Origin: Gordonibacter pamelaeae
GTDB lineage: Bacteria; Actinomycetota; Coriobacteriia; Coriobacteriales; Eggerthellaceae
NCBI RefSeq assembly: GCF_042665095.1
Contig: NZ_JBHTBV010000006.1
Length of the DNA stretch: 64,000 nt
Reading direction: 5' to 3' (one strand)
Part shown: piece by piece, positions 33,443 through 42,901 of the stretch
How positions within the stretch are numbered: the stretch's first letter is position 1
Layout of the letters: every line of letters starts with the position of its first letter
The notes under the pieces: model-generated
Told to the model about the DNA's origin: nothing
Database searches by the model: none
Seen by the model: only the letters and a program-made list of their open reading frames with translations
Made by a program: the position numbers and the translations under genes

Positions 33443-34831
33443 ATGTCATCCACGAAGAAGACCATCGCGGAGGGCGCGCAGTCGGCCATAGCGCGCAAGC
33501 TGCTGGCATACGCGCGAGGAGGCGACCCCGACGTGCAGCTGCCCAAGATGCTCAAAGCCGTGGACGCGCTGGTTCCCAAGGACTACCTCGTGGAACAGCG
33601 AGCCTTGTTCCACGAGGTCATCGACAACCCCGACAACAACTGGATGGTGCTGCTGAAGAGCCTGTGGGCCGACATCGACCCCGGCGTGCTCCAGAAGGTG
33701 CTGGAGAACTTCCTCGTGAACGCGAGCCTCGTCGGCCTGCGCCGCCAGGACGCCGCGGCGGCCGAGCACGGCTGCAACGTGCCGTGGGCCCTGCTCGTAG
33801 ACCCCACGAGCGCCTGCAACCTGCATTGCACCGGCTGCTGGGCTGCCGAGTACGGCGACCGGCTCAACCTCACGTTCGAGGAGCTGGACTCCATCGTGGA
33901 GCAGGGCAAGGAGCTGGGGGTGTTCTTCTACCTGTTCTCGGGCGGCGAGCCGCTCGTGCGCAAGCGCGACGTCATCCGCCTGTGCGAGAAGCACGACGAC
34001 TGCGCGTTCACGGCGTTCACGAACGCCACGCTCATCGACGACGCGCTGGCCGAGGACATGCTGCGGGTGAGGAACTTCATCCCTGCCATCTCGGTGGAGG
34101 GCTTCGAGGAGGCCACGGACGCCCGCCGCGGCGCGGGCACGTACGCCGCTGTCGTGCGCGCCATGGACGTGCTGAGGCGCCACCGCCTGCCCTTCGGCGT
34201 GTCGTGCTGCTACACGCATGCGAACGCCGCCTCCATCGGCAGCGAGGCGTTCGTCGACGACCTCGTGGCGCGCGGGGCGAAGTTCGCCTGGTTCTTCACC
34301 TACATGCCCGTGGGGGCCTCCGCACCGACCGACCTTTTGGCCACGGCCGAGGACCGCGCGTTCATGTACCGGCAGATACGCGCGTTCCGTGAGACGAAGC
34401 CGCTGTTCACCATGGACTTCTGGAACGACGGCGAGTTCACGCAGGGGTGCATCGCCGGCGGGCGGCGCTACCTGCACATCAACGCGAACGGCGACATAGA
34501 GCCCTGCGCGTTCATCCACTACTCTGACGCGAACATCCGCGACACCCCCCTTCTGGAGGCGCTCAAGCGGCCGCTGTTCATGGCCTACCACGACAACCAG
34601 CCTTTCAACGGCAACCACCTGCGGCCCTGCCCCGTGCTGGACAACAAGGACCGCCTGGCCCAGATGGTGGAGGCTTCGGGCGCCCACTCGACCGACCTGG
34701 AGGAGCCGGAGGACGCGGCGGCGCTCTGCGCGAAGACGCACGCCGCAGCCGACCGCTGGGAGCCTGTGGCACAGCGCCTGTGGGAGGAGGGGCACTGGAC
34801 GAGCGGGCCCAACGCAGGGAGGCGGAAGTAG
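33443..34831 (+). CDS. radical SAM protein with SPASM-like C-terminus
   Basis: A 462-residue radical SAM enzyme. An N-terminal helical region of about 115 residues precedes the core. The SAM cluster motif is CNLHCTGC (C125, C129, C132), with the FSGGEPLVRK block following. The C-terminal part has WNDGEFTQGCIAGGRRYLHI, INANGDIEPCAF and PCPVL, a cysteine set resembling a SPASM/auxiliary-cluster domain. Such proteins modify peptides or act in cofactor and sugar chemistry. No precursor peptide, transporter or partner gene lies next to it; the neighbours are tRNAs and a HAD gene. ATG 33443 has AAAGGAGCAGAGCA upstream. Specific substrate unknown. Confidence 0.85.
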   Translation: MSSTKKTIAEGAQSAIARKLLAYARGGDPDVQLPKMLKAVDALVPKDYLVEQRALFHEVIDNPDNNWMVLLKSLWADIDPGVLQKVLENFLVNASLVGLRRQDAAAAEHGCNVPWALLVDPTSACNLHCTGCWAAEYGDRLNLTFEELDSIVEQGKELGVFFYLFSGGEPLVRKRDVIRLCEKHDDCAFTAFTNATLIDDALAEDMLRVRNFIPAISVEGFEEATDARRGAGTYAAVVRAMDVLRRHRLPFGVSCCYTHANAASIGSEAFVDDLVARGAKFAWFFTYMPVGASAPTDLLATAEDRAFMYRQIRAFRETKPLFTMDFWNDGEFTQGCIAGGRRYLHINANGDIEPCAFIHYSDANIRDTPLLEALKRPLFMAYHDNQPFNGNHLRPCPVLDNKDRLAQMVEASGAHSTDLEEPEDAAALCAKTHAAADRWEPVAQRLWEEGHWTSGPNAGRRK

Positions 34832-34856
34832 CTCCTCGGACCTGCGGGGGATTCCC

Positions 34857-35549
34857 TTACAGGAAGCCTGGGACGTCGGCGAGGGTTTCCACGCGGTCGT
34901 AGGGGCAGTCCGGCTCGGCGCCGTGGCGGTCGACGATGACGGGGCGGATGCCGGCGGCTTGGGCCCCGTCCCCGTCTGCATCGGGGCGGTCGCCCACGTG
35001 CGCGCATGCGCCGGGCCGCACGCCCAGCTGCTCGCAGGCGAGGTCGAAGATCACGGGGTTCGGTTTGCGGTAGCCCACTGCGGCGCTCGACACCACCGTG
35101 TCGAAGTACGGCAGCAGCTTGAGGCCGCGCAGCAGGTCCTCGAGCTCGGCGTCCCAGTTCGACACGACCCCCAGGGCGAGCCCCCGCTCCTTGAGGGCGC
35201 GCAGGCAACCCGCGACGTCCGCGTACACCTCCCAGCTCGATGCGTGGCGGTAGGCCTCGTTGACCGCGGCCGCCATGCCCTCCGCGTCGTGGCCGATGCC
35301 CGCCAGGTGGCACACGTAGCGGTACTGGTCCAGCCAGATGGCCGTCGACCCCTCGTGCGAGCACCAGAAGTCCCCGTCGCGCAGGTACTCCGCCTCGTAG
35401 TAGGCGTCCATGGCGGGCATATGGAGCTCGAAGTCGCGCACGGTCAGCGCATGCCCGCGCTCGGCGGCTGCGCGCGCCATCGTCTCCGCCACCGACGGGC
35501 ACGGCCGGATGAGCGTCGACCCCACGTCGAAGAAAACGGCCTCCACCAT
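34857..35549 (-). CDS. HAD family hydrolase
   Basis: A 230-residue haloacid-dehalogenase-fold protein. Motif I is FFDVGSTL (D8), motif II VVSNW, motif III RKPNPVIF (Lys), and motif IV AHVGDRPDADGDGAQAAG with the acidic pair. A cap of about 80 residues sits between motifs I and II. In motif I the usual second catalytic Asp (DxD) is replaced by Gly, giving DVGST, a variant seen in HAD subfamilies such as the dehalogenase/REG-2-like group; classical phosphatases need that Asp as general acid. Substrate unknown. ATG 35549 follows GAGGGGGAGCCGC. It lies 13 bases after the CDF transporter stop, so the two probably form one transcript. Confidence 0.88.
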   Translation of the reverse strand: MVEAVFFDVGSTLIRPCPSVAETMARAAAERGHALTVRDFELHMPAMDAYYEAEYLRDGDFWCSHEGSTAIWLDQYRYVCHLAGIGHDAEGMAAAVNEAYRHASSWEVYADVAGCLRALKERGLALGVVSNWDAELEDLLRGLKLLPYFDTVVSSAAVGYRKPNPVIFDLACEQLGVRPGACAHVGDRPDADGDGAQAAGIRPVIVDRHGAEPDCPYDRVETLADVPGFL

Positions 35550-35562
35550 GCGGCTCCCCCTC

Positions 35563-36468
35563 CTAGTCCACGTGCCCGTCGTCGGGCTCGATGTGCACGA
35601 GCGCCTCCGCCACGTTCGGGAAGCGCTCCTCCACGGCGCGCTCCACGCGCTCCGAGAGGTCGTGGGCGTCCTTCACCGTCATCTCCGGCGCGACGAGCAC
35701 GTGCAGGTCCGCGTACACCTCCCCCTCCGTGCCCCGCGTGCGTATGCGATGCGCATCGCGCACGCCGGGCACCGCCAGGGCCGCCGCGCGCACGTCCTCC
35801 TCGGGGATGCGCGCGCGGTCCGAGAGCGTGGCCAGCGCGTGCTTGAACACGTCCCAGGCCGTGGCCAAGATGGCGAGCGTCACCACGAGCGCCATGACGG
35901 GGTCGGCCATGGGGAATCCGAGCGCCACGGCTGCCAGGCCCACGATGACGCCGACGGACACGAGCGCGTCGGAGAGCGTGTGGTTGGCATCCGCCGCCAG
36001 CACCTCGCTCTTGAGGCGCTTCGCGCAGCGCCGCTCGTAGGTGGTCACGCCCAGGTTCACGGCCAGCGTGCCTGCCATGACCGCGAACGACAGTGGCGTG
36101 ACCTCGGCCGTGTAGGAGCCCGACGCGAGCTTGGCCACGGCGCTCGACCCCACCTCGAAGGCGGCCAGGAGCAGCAGCACGCCGATGACGAGGCTCGCGT
36201 ACGTCTCGAACTTCGCGTGCCCGTAGGGGTGCCCCTCGTCGGCCGGCCGCGAGGCCAGTGCGATGCCCACGAGCCCCACCACGTTGCCGGCGGAGTCGAA
36301 CACCGAATGGATGCCGTCGGCCTGCATGGACGCCGACCCGGTGACGGTGCCGTACACGTACTTGGCGGCCGCCACGGCCAGGTTCAGCACGAGCACGATC
36401 CACAGCACCCGGCGGATCGACCGCATGCGCGTCGAGACCGCGTCCTTGGCAGCAAGCGCCTTCGCCAT
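35563..36468 (-). CDS. cation diffusion facilitator transporter
   Basis: A 301-residue CDF exporter for Zn2+, Mn2+, Fe2+ or Co2+, using proton antiport. Six helices fill residues 20-220. The metal site in TM2 is QADGIHSVFDS (D51, H54, D58 region), with TM5 carrying DANHTLSDALVSVG (His and Asp). HPYGHAKFET is the histidine-containing loop between TM2 and TM3. The cytoplasmic C-terminal domain (about 215-301, with VRDAHRIRTRGTEGEVYADLHV) is the regulatory ferredoxin-like fold. The two metal-site patterns (D/H-x3-D and H-x3-D) are compatible with zinc, iron or manganese; selectivity is not clear. ATG 36468 has GAGGAATCGAAC upstream. Confidence 0.92.
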   Translation of the reverse strand: MAKALAAKDAVSTRMRSIRRVLWIVLVLNLAVAAAKYVYGTVTGSASMQADGIHSVFDSAGNVVGLVGIALASRPADEGHPYGHAKFETYASLVIGVLLLLAAFEVGSSAVAKLASGSYTAEVTPLSFAVMAGTLAVNLGVTTYERRCAKRLKSEVLAADANHTLSDALVSVGVIVGLAAVALGFPMADPVMALVVTLAILATAWDVFKHALATLSDRARIPEEDVRAAALAVPGVRDAHRIRTRGTEGEVYADLHVLVAPEMTVKDAHDLSERVERAVEERFPNVAEALVHIEPDDGHVD

Positions 36469-36512
36469 GTTCGATTCCTCCGCATCTCATCGTCAGGGGC
36501 CCAAATACGAAA

Positions 36513-36537
36513 AAGGAGAGCCACTCGGACTCTCCTT
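36513..36537 (-). terminator. terminator of the tRNA-Leu gene
   Basis: 8-bp arms AAGGAGAG / CTCTCCTT around a 9-base loop, followed on the minus strand by a run of T residues (complement of A36511-A36514), downstream of tRNA-Leu. Confidence 0.85.
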
Positions 36538-36547
36538 CTAGCTTCGA

Positions 36548-36636
36548 TGGTGTCGGAGGCGGGATTTGAACCCGCACACCCGTTGTGTGGGCACTAGCAC
36601 CTCAAGCTAGCGTGTCTGCCGTTCCACCACTCCGAC
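36548..36636 (-). tRNA. tRNA-Leu (anticodon GAG)
   Basis: 89 bases with encoded CCA and a long class II variable arm (TGCCCACACAACGGGTG). Acceptor GTCGGAG/CTCCGAC, anticodon loop TTGAGGT with GAG, T arm CGGGTTCAAATCCCG. Confidence 0.95.
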
Positions 36637-36663
36637 GTATGCTGCTCACAAGCAACGTTGGTT

Positions 36664-36692
36664 ATTCTACCCGAACCTTCGCCGCTTGTGAA
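36664..36692 (-). promoter_or_regulatory. promoter of tRNA-Leu
   Basis: Minus strand: -35 TTCACA (36692-36687), 17-base spacer, -10 TAGAAT (36669-36664). The predicted start is about 20 bases before the tRNA. Confidence 0.65.
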
Positions 36693-36705
36693 GAGCGAAT
36701 TTTCG

Positions 36706-36960
36706 CTATTTTGCGATCGTTCCCTGCGGGTAGATGATCATCAGCACGATGAGCGACAGCAGGAACACCACCGCGAAGATGATGGTGATGCGGTCGAGGT
36801 TCTTCTCCACGATGCTCGTGCCCGTTTGCGTGGAGTACACGGAGCTGGCGATCATGTCGGATATGCCCGTGCCCTTGCCGGAATGCAGCAGGATGAACAC
36901 GATGAGGCCCAAGCCCGAGACGACGAGCAGGATGAGCATGATGATAAGGAACGGGTTCAA
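36706..36960 (-). CDS. secG: preprotein translocase subunit SecG
   Basis: An 84-residue SecG, the small accessory subunit of the SecYEG protein-export channel. Two helices (about 4-22 and 59-77) with a polar loop containing LHSGKGTGISD, the conserved SecG HxGKGxG pattern, establish the family. The start is probably TTG 36960 (MNPFLIIML); the preceding AGAGAGACGCC is only a weak ribosome site, and internal ATG codons would remove part of helix 1. It follows the gapA-pgk-tpiA-gpmI cluster, an order found in many Gram-positives. A TATACT -10 on the minus strand at 37009-37014 suggests an own promoter. Confidence 0.93.
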   Translation of the reverse strand: MNPFLIIMLILLVVSGLGLIVFILLHSGKGTGISDMIASSVYSTQTGTSIVEKNLDRITIIFAVVFLLSLIVLMIIYPQGTIAK

Positions 36961-37082
36961 GGCGTCTCTCTTCTTTCCATTGAGAACGATCGTTTACACA
37001 AGTCATGAAGTATACCCGAAAAGCGCCTCCCCTGGCAAGCAGGGCAGGCCGCAGGGGCGCGGGCGTCGCAAAACGTCCAGAA

Positions 37083-37116
37083 GAGAGGCGCTACGGCCCG
37101 AACCGTGGCGCCTCTC
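37083..37116. terminator. terminator between gpmI and secG
   Basis: GAGAGGCGC / GCGCCTCTC plus inner ACGG/CCGT, about 14 bp stem with one T-G pair and a 6-base loop. It ends the glycolytic transcript. Confidence 0.7.
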
Positions 37117-37138
37117 GTGGCCGGTCGATCATGCCGGG

Positions 37139-38683
37139 TTACGCGAGCAGGCTCCTGCCCGTCATCTCGGCGGGCTTCGGCAGGCCCATGAGCCCGAGCA
37201 GCGTCGGCGCGATGTCGCAGAGCGCGCCCTCGCGGCCGTCGAGGGTGCGGCCGGTTCCGGCGAAGTCCGCGAGCACGAGCGGCACGGGGGCCGTGGTGTG
37301 CGCCGTGAAGGGGCTGCCGTCCTCGCCGAGCATCTTGTCGGCGTTGCCGTGGTCGGCGGTGACGAGCGCGACGCCGCCCTTGCGCTCGAGCGCGGCGAGC
37401 ACCTGGCCCACGCCCGCGTCCACCGCCTCGACGGCGGCGACGGCGGCCGGGATGCGCCCGGTGTGGCCCACCATGTCGCAGTTCGCGAAGTTCACGATGT
37501 AGACGTCGGCCTCGCCCGCTTCGATGGCGGCGGCCAGCGTGGCGGCCACGTCCGGCTCGCTCATCTCGGGCTTGAGGTCGTAGGTTGCCACCTTGGGGCT
37601 GGGGACGAGCGCGCGCTCCTCCCCCGCCTTCGGCTCCTCGCGGCCGCCGTTCAGGAAGAACGTCACATGGGCGTACTTCTCCGTCTCGGCGATGTGGTAC
37701 TGGCGCAGGCCCGCCGCGGCCAGCACGTCGGCCAGCACGTTGTCGGGGAACTCCTTGGGGAAGGCCACCGGAGCCGGGATCTCGGGGTCGTACTCGGTGA
37801 GGCACGCGAAGCTCACCTGCGGCCACGCGCCGCGCTCGAAGCCGGCGAACGCCGGGTCCACCAGCGCGCGCGTGATCTCGCGGGCGCGGTCGGGGCGGAA
37901 GTTGAAGAACACGGCGGCGTCGCCGTCTTGCACCCCGCGCCCGGAGAGCGCCGTGGGCACGACGAACTCGTCGGTGACGCCCTCGGCGTAGGAGGCTGCC
38001 ATGACCTCGGCCGACGTCGCGTCCGTACACGGCTCGGCGGCCACGACGGCACGCCACGCCTGCTCGACGCGCTCCCAGCGGTTATCGCGGTCCATGGCGT
38101 AGTAGCGGCCGGAGATGCTGCCGATCTCGGCCGTGCACGCGTCGTCGGTCAGCTCGGCCAGCACGGCCTCGAGCTCCTCCAGGTAGCCCGCGCCGCTCTT
38201 CGGCGGCACGTCGCGGCCGTCCATGAAGCAGTGCACCACGATATGCCCCACCCCGGCCTCCCTCGCCGCGCGCGCGAGCGCGTAGAGGTGCCCGTTCGTC
38301 GAATGGACGCCGCCGTCGGACACGAGCCCCATGAGGTGCAGCGCCGCACCCGGCTCGCGCGCCGCGGCGAACGCGTCGTTCAGCACGGGGTTCGCCGCCA
38401 GCGAGCCGTCGGCGCAGGCGCGGTTGATGCGCGTGAGCTCCTGGAACACCACGCGCCCCGCGCCGATGTTGAGGTGGCCCACCTCGGAGTTTCCCATCTG
38501 CCCCTCCGGCAGGCCCACGGCCTCGCCCGACGCCTCGAGGCGCGTCCAGGGGCGCTCCGCGAACAGCGCGTCGAGATTCGGCGTGCGCGCCTGCGCGATG
38601 GCGTTGCCGGGACCGGGCTCGGCCAGGCCGAACCCGTCCATGATGACGAGGCAGGCCGGCAGCGTGAGGTCGGCGCGCTCCAT
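37139..38683 (-). CDS. gpmI: 2,3-bisphosphoglycerate-independent phosphoglycerate mutase
   Basis: Interconverts 3- and 2-phosphoglycerate with two Mn2+ ions, in glycolysis and gluconeogenesis. The 514-residue enzyme has LVIMDGFGLA (metal Asp16), GLPEGQMGNSEVGHLNIGAG with the phospho-acceptor Ser66, GLVSDGGVHS, HCFMDGRDVPP, SGRYYAMDRD, the metal-binding region VNFANCDMVGHTG and VTADHGNAD. ATG 38683 overlaps the tpiA stop by one base (TGATG). It is the last glycolytic gene of the gapA-pgk-tpiA-gpmI run. Its dependence on manganese may link it loosely to the Mn2+ riboswitch elsewhere in the window (inference only). Confidence 0.96.
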   Translation of the reverse strand: MERADLTLPACLVIMDGFGLAEPGPGNAIAQARTPNLDALFAERPWTRLEASGEAVGLPEGQMGNSEVGHLNIGAGRVVFQELTRINRACADGSLAANPVLNDAFAAAREPGAALHLMGLVSDGGVHSTNGHLYALARAAREAGVGHIVVHCFMDGRDVPPKSGAGYLEELEAVLAELTDDACTAEIGSISGRYYAMDRDNRWERVEQAWRAVVAAEPCTDATSAEVMAASYAEGVTDEFVVPTALSGRGVQDGDAAVFFNFRPDRAREITRALVDPAFAGFERGAWPQVSFACLTEYDPEIPAPVAFPKEFPDNVLADVLAAAGLRQYHIAETEKYAHVTFFLNGGREEPKAGEERALVPSPKVATYDLKPEMSEPDVAATLAAAIEAGEADVYIVNFANCDMVGHTGRIPAAVAAVEAVDAGVGQVLAALERKGGVALVTADHGNADKMLGEDGSPFTAHTTAPVPLVLADFAGTGRTLDGREGALCDIAPTLLGLMGLPKPAEMTGRSLLA

Positions 38684-39453
38684 CACAGGCACGCCTCGAT
38701 CAGCTGCACGAACGACTCGCACTTGAGGCTGGCGCCGCCGATGAGCCCGCCGTCGATGTTCGGCTGGGCCAACAGGCCCTCCACGTTGCCGGGGTTCATG
38801 GAGCCGCCGTACAGCACGCGCATCTCCTCGGCCGCCTCGGCGCCGAAGAGCTCGGCGAGCGTCGCGCGGATGGCGGCGCACACGGCCTCGGCCTGCTCGG
38901 GCGTGGCCGTGCGGCCCGTGCCGATGGCCCAGATGGGCTCGTAGGCCACGACGCAGCCCGCCGCGTCCTGCGCATCCACGCCAGCGAAGGCGGCGCGCAC
39001 CTGGGCGGTGACGTACTCGTCGGTCGTGCCCTCGTCGCGCACGGCAAGCGACTCGCCCACGCACACGATGGCGTACAGGCCGCCCTCCACGAGCGCCTTC
39101 ACCTTGCGGTTCACGTCCTCGTTCGTCTCGCCGAACAGCTCGCGGCGCTCGGAATGGCCGACGATCGAGCAGGCGCAGCCGATCTCCTTGATCATCGGCA
39201 CCGAGATCTCCCCCGTGTAGGCGCCCTTCGGCTCCCAGTACACGTTCTGCGCGCCCACGGCGATCTTCGTCTTGTCGAAGTCGAGCACGGTCTTGGCCGG
39301 CTTGAGGTCCACGTAGGGCGGGCAGATGACGATGTCGACCGACTCCGGCCACTCCTTCTCGTACTGGTTCGAGATCTCCTGCGTGAGCACCACCGCCTCG
39401 CCCACCGTGTTGTTCATCTTCCAGTTGCCCGCCATCATGGGTTTGCGTGCCAT
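38683..39453 (-). CDS. tpiA: triosephosphate isomerase
   Basis: Interconverts dihydroxyacetone phosphate and glyceraldehyde 3-phosphate. The 256-residue TIM barrel has GNWKMN (N10, K12), CSIVGHSERRELFGET with the catalytic histidine, and VVAYEPIWAIGTGRTATPEQ with the catalytic glutamate and the lid loop. VLYGGSMNPGNVEGLL with the phosphate-binding region follows near the end. ATG 39453 is preceded by AAGGAAAGGAT. It follows pgk at 66 bases and overlaps gpmI by one base. Length and motifs are standard. Confidence 0.97.
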   Translation of the reverse strand: MARKPMMAGNWKMNNTVGEAVVLTQEISNQYEKEWPESVDIVICPPYVDLKPAKTVLDFDKTKIAVGAQNVYWEPKGAYTGEISVPMIKEIGCACSIVGHSERRELFGETNEDVNRKVKALVEGGLYAIVCVGESLAVRDEGTTDEYVTAQVRAAFAGVDAQDAAGCVVAYEPIWAIGTGRTATPEQAEAVCAAIRATLAELFGAEAAEEMRVLYGGSMNPGNVEGLLAQPNIDGGLIGGASLKCESFVQLIEACL

Positions 39454-39519
39454 TGGGGTATCCTTTCCTTCGAGTGTCGTGCGACCCGTCCGCGTCGCGG
39501 GGGCCGCACGGAACGGGTC

Positions 39520-40704
<1,185 letters not shown>

Positions 40705-40743
40705 ACTTACTCCTTTTTCAGAACAGGTTGGCGTAGTAAGTCA

Positions 40744-40849
40744 GCGAGAAGCCCCGAGGTGCCCAAGATTGCCGTGAAGGCTTGGCGAAGCGTACTTGGG
40801 TACGTGAGCCAAGCCGGGAGCGGCAAGGTTGGGTGCCTCGGGGCTTCGC
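40744..40849. repeat. long imperfect palindrome between gapA and pgk
   Basis: About 50-base arms (from 40744, GCGAGAAGCCCCGAGG; to 40849, ending CCTCGGGGCTTCGC) pair over nearly their whole length with scattered mismatches, around a small loop near 40797. The first arm opens with the same AGCGAGAAGCCCC as the terminator at 12010. It could be a repeat element or a processing/attenuation structure in the glycolytic transcript. Confidence 0.7.
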
Positions 40850-40860
40850 AGCGTCGAGCA

Positions 40861-40888
40861 GTTCCGCCGGTCGTCAGACCGGCGGAAC
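40861..40888. terminator. hairpin downstream of gapA
   Basis: Perfect 12-bp arms GTTCCGCCGGTC / GACCGGCGGAAC with loop GTCA, six bases beyond the gapA stop at 40895. Confidence 0.75.
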
Positions 40889-40894
40889 GAAAGG

Positions 40895-41896
40895 CTAGAG
40901 GAGGATCTTGACGAGGTCCTTGACGCGGTTGCTGTAGCCCCACTCGTTGTCGTACCAGCTGATGCACTTGACGAAGTTGCCCTCGCCGCCCAGCACCATG
41001 GTGAGCTTGCTGTCGAAGATGGAGGAGTGCGGGTTGTCCACGATGTCGATGGAGACGATCGGGTCCTCGGTGTACTCCAGGATGCCCTTGAGCGGGCCTT
41101 CGGCGGCGGCCTTCATCGCGGCGTTGATCTCCTCGGCGGTAGCGTCGCGCTCAAGCTCCACCGTGAGGTCGACCATCGAGCCATCCGGCGTGGGAACGCG
41201 CGTGGCGAAGCCGTCGAGCTTGCCCTTCAGCTCGGGCAGCACCAGCGACACCGCGCGGGCGGCGCCCGTGGTGGTGGGGATCATCGACATGGCGGCCGCG
41301 CGGGCGCGACGCAGGTCCTTGTGGGGAAGGTCGAGGATCTTCTGGTCGTTGGTGTAGGAGTGGATCGTGTTCATGTAGCCGCGCTTGATGCCGAAGTTGT
41401 CCATGAGCACCTTCGCGAAGGGGGCCAGGCAGTTCGTCGTGCACGAGGCGTTGGAGATGATGTTGTGCTTCTCGGGATCGTACTGGTCGTCGTTCACGCC
41501 CATGACGATGGTGATGTCCTCGTTCTTGGCCGGTGCGGAGATGACGACCTTCTTGGCGCCCGCGTCGAGGTGCGCCTTGGCCTTCGTGCCGTCGGTGAAG
41601 AAGCCCGTGGACTCCACGACCACGTCGACGCCCAGCTCGCCCCAGGGGAGGTTCGCCGGCTCGCGCTCGGAGAGCACCTTGACCGCATGGCCGTCGGCCA
41701 CGAAGCCGTCCTCGGTGACCTCGACGGTGTCGAAGGCGCGCCCGTGGATGGAATCGTACTTGAGCAGGTGGGCCATCGTCGGAATGTCGCCGAGGTCGTT
41801 CACTGCCACGACCTCGATCTCGGGATCCTCCACCATCGCGCGGAACGCCAGGCGGCCGATGCGACCGAATCCGTTAATGCCTACTTTGATTGCCAT
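40895..41896 (-). CDS. gapA: glyceraldehyde-3-phosphate dehydrogenase
   Basis: NAD-dependent oxidative phosphorylation of glyceraldehyde 3-phosphate. The 333-residue enzyme has KVGINGFGRIGRLAFRA (Rossmann), the catalytic ISNASCTTNCLAPFAK, the histidine-containing NTIHSYTNDQKILD, RAAAMSMIPTTTGAARAV and WYDNEWGYSNRV near the C-terminus. ATG 41896 follows GAAAGGGGATACGC. First gene of the glycolytic cluster; terminal hairpins between it and pgk suggest it is transcribed at a higher level. whiA ends 72 bases upstream. Confidence 0.97.
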   Translation of the reverse strand: MAIKVGINGFGRIGRLAFRAMVEDPEIEVVAVNDLGDIPTMAHLLKYDSIHGRAFDTVEVTEDGFVADGHAVKVLSEREPANLPWGELGVDVVVESTGFFTDGTKAKAHLDAGAKKVVISAPAKNEDITIVMGVNDDQYDPEKHNIISNASCTTNCLAPFAKVLMDNFGIKRGYMNTIHSYTNDQKILDLPHKDLRRARAAAMSMIPTTTGAARAVSLVLPELKGKLDGFATRVPTPDGSMVDLTVELERDATAEEINAAMKAAAEGPLKGILEYTEDPIVSIDIVDNPHSSIFDSKLTMVLGGEGNFVKCISWYDNEWGYSNRVKDLVKILL

Positions 41897-41968
41897 GCGT
41901 ATCCCCTTTCATAAGATACTCTTGCTCGCTGAAGCTTAAACGATAATACAACACGTACGCGAACCATT

Positions 41969-42901
41969 CTAGCGGTGTAACTCTTTCGCCATCTGCTCGA
42001 TCCGGCGAACGCGATGGTAAACGGCCGATTTGGACAGGGGCGGGGTCGCGCGCTCGCCCAGCTCCTTGAGGGTGGCGTCGGGATAGGTCACGCGCAGGCG
42101 TATGAACTCCTGCAGCGCCGGGGGCAGGTTCTCCATGCCGTGCGCCTCCAGCACCTCCCTGATGGCGTAGATCTGGTCCACCGAGGCGCTGGCCGCCTTC
42201 GCCTGGTTCGCGATCTCGGCGTTCGTCATGCGGTTCACGTCGTTGCGCACGCTCTTGATGACGCGCGCGTTCTCCATGGACAGCGCGCTCTGGTGCGCGC
42301 CGGTGAACGCGAGGAACTCGAGGATGGCGGCGCCGCTTTTCAGGTACACCATATGCGAGCTGCGCCTTTGCATGACGCGCGCGTTGATGCCCTTGCGGTC
42401 GAGCAGCTCCACCAGCCCCTCGGCCAGATCCTCGCTCTCCACGGTGACCTCGAAGTGGAAGTCGCCGCGCGGGTCAGACACGAAGCCGCTTCCCAGGAAA
42501 GCGCCGCGCAGGTAGGCCGCCGTGCAGCACTCCTTCGCCACGAGGCCCTCCTTGATGCCCAGCTCCAGGCCGCCCTCCTCCGAGAGCACGCCCATGTCGC
42601 GCAACGCGTCGGCCAGATGGGGCTGTGCCGGCACCTCTATGAGGTAGTTCGGCGTCTTGTGCAGCACGCTGCGGCGCACGGTGAGCTCGGTCTTCAGGTG
42701 GTACAGCTCGTGGAGCAGCTTGATGATCAGGCGCGCCACGCTGGGCACGTCCGTGGCTATCTCGATGCGGTAGGTTCCCTGCCCGCTGAAGAACAGCGTG
42801 CCCTCGATGCGCACGAGCGCGGCCAGCGTGGCCTTCTCGCAGTGCGAGCAGGTGGGCGGCACGCGCGCGAGTTCGTCCTTTACCTCTGCCGTGAACGACA
42901 T
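41969..42901 (-). CDS. whiA: DNA-binding protein WhiA
   Basis: A 310-residue WhiA, the sporulation/cell-division regulator conserved in Gram-positives. An N-terminal LAGLIDADG-like fold (MSFTAEVKDELARV, ECCTAAYLRGAFLGSGFVSDP) is followed by the C-terminal helix-turn-helix (LRVTYPDATLKELGE and PPLSKSAVYHRVRRI). In non-sporulating bacteria it affects division and chromosome segregation. Its start ATG 42901 overlaps the end of yvcK by 22 bases, and the uvrC-rapZ-yvcK-whiA order is the classic arrangement. The LAGLIDADG catalytic residues are not conserved, as in all WhiA. Confidence 0.96.
   Translation of the reverse strand: MSFTAEVKDELARVPPTCSHCEKATLAALVRIEGTLFFSGQGTYRIEIATDVPSVARLIIKLLHELYHLKTELTVRRSVLHKTPNYLIEVPAQPHLADALRDMGVLSEEGGLELGIKEGLVAKECCTAAYLRGAFLGSGFVSDPRGDFHFEVTVESEDLAEGLVELLDRKGINARVMQRRSSHMVYLKSGAAILEFLAFTGAHQSALSMENARVIKSVRNDVNRMTNAEIANQAKAASASVDQIYAIREVLEAHGMENLPPALQEFIRLRVTYPDATLKELGERATPPLSKSAVYHRVRRIEQMAKELHR

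Noticed and set aside
41969..42901. WhiA as a homing endonuclease because of its LAGLIDADG-like fold
   Set aside because: Catalytic residues are not conserved and the neighbours yvcK and rapZ make it WhiA.
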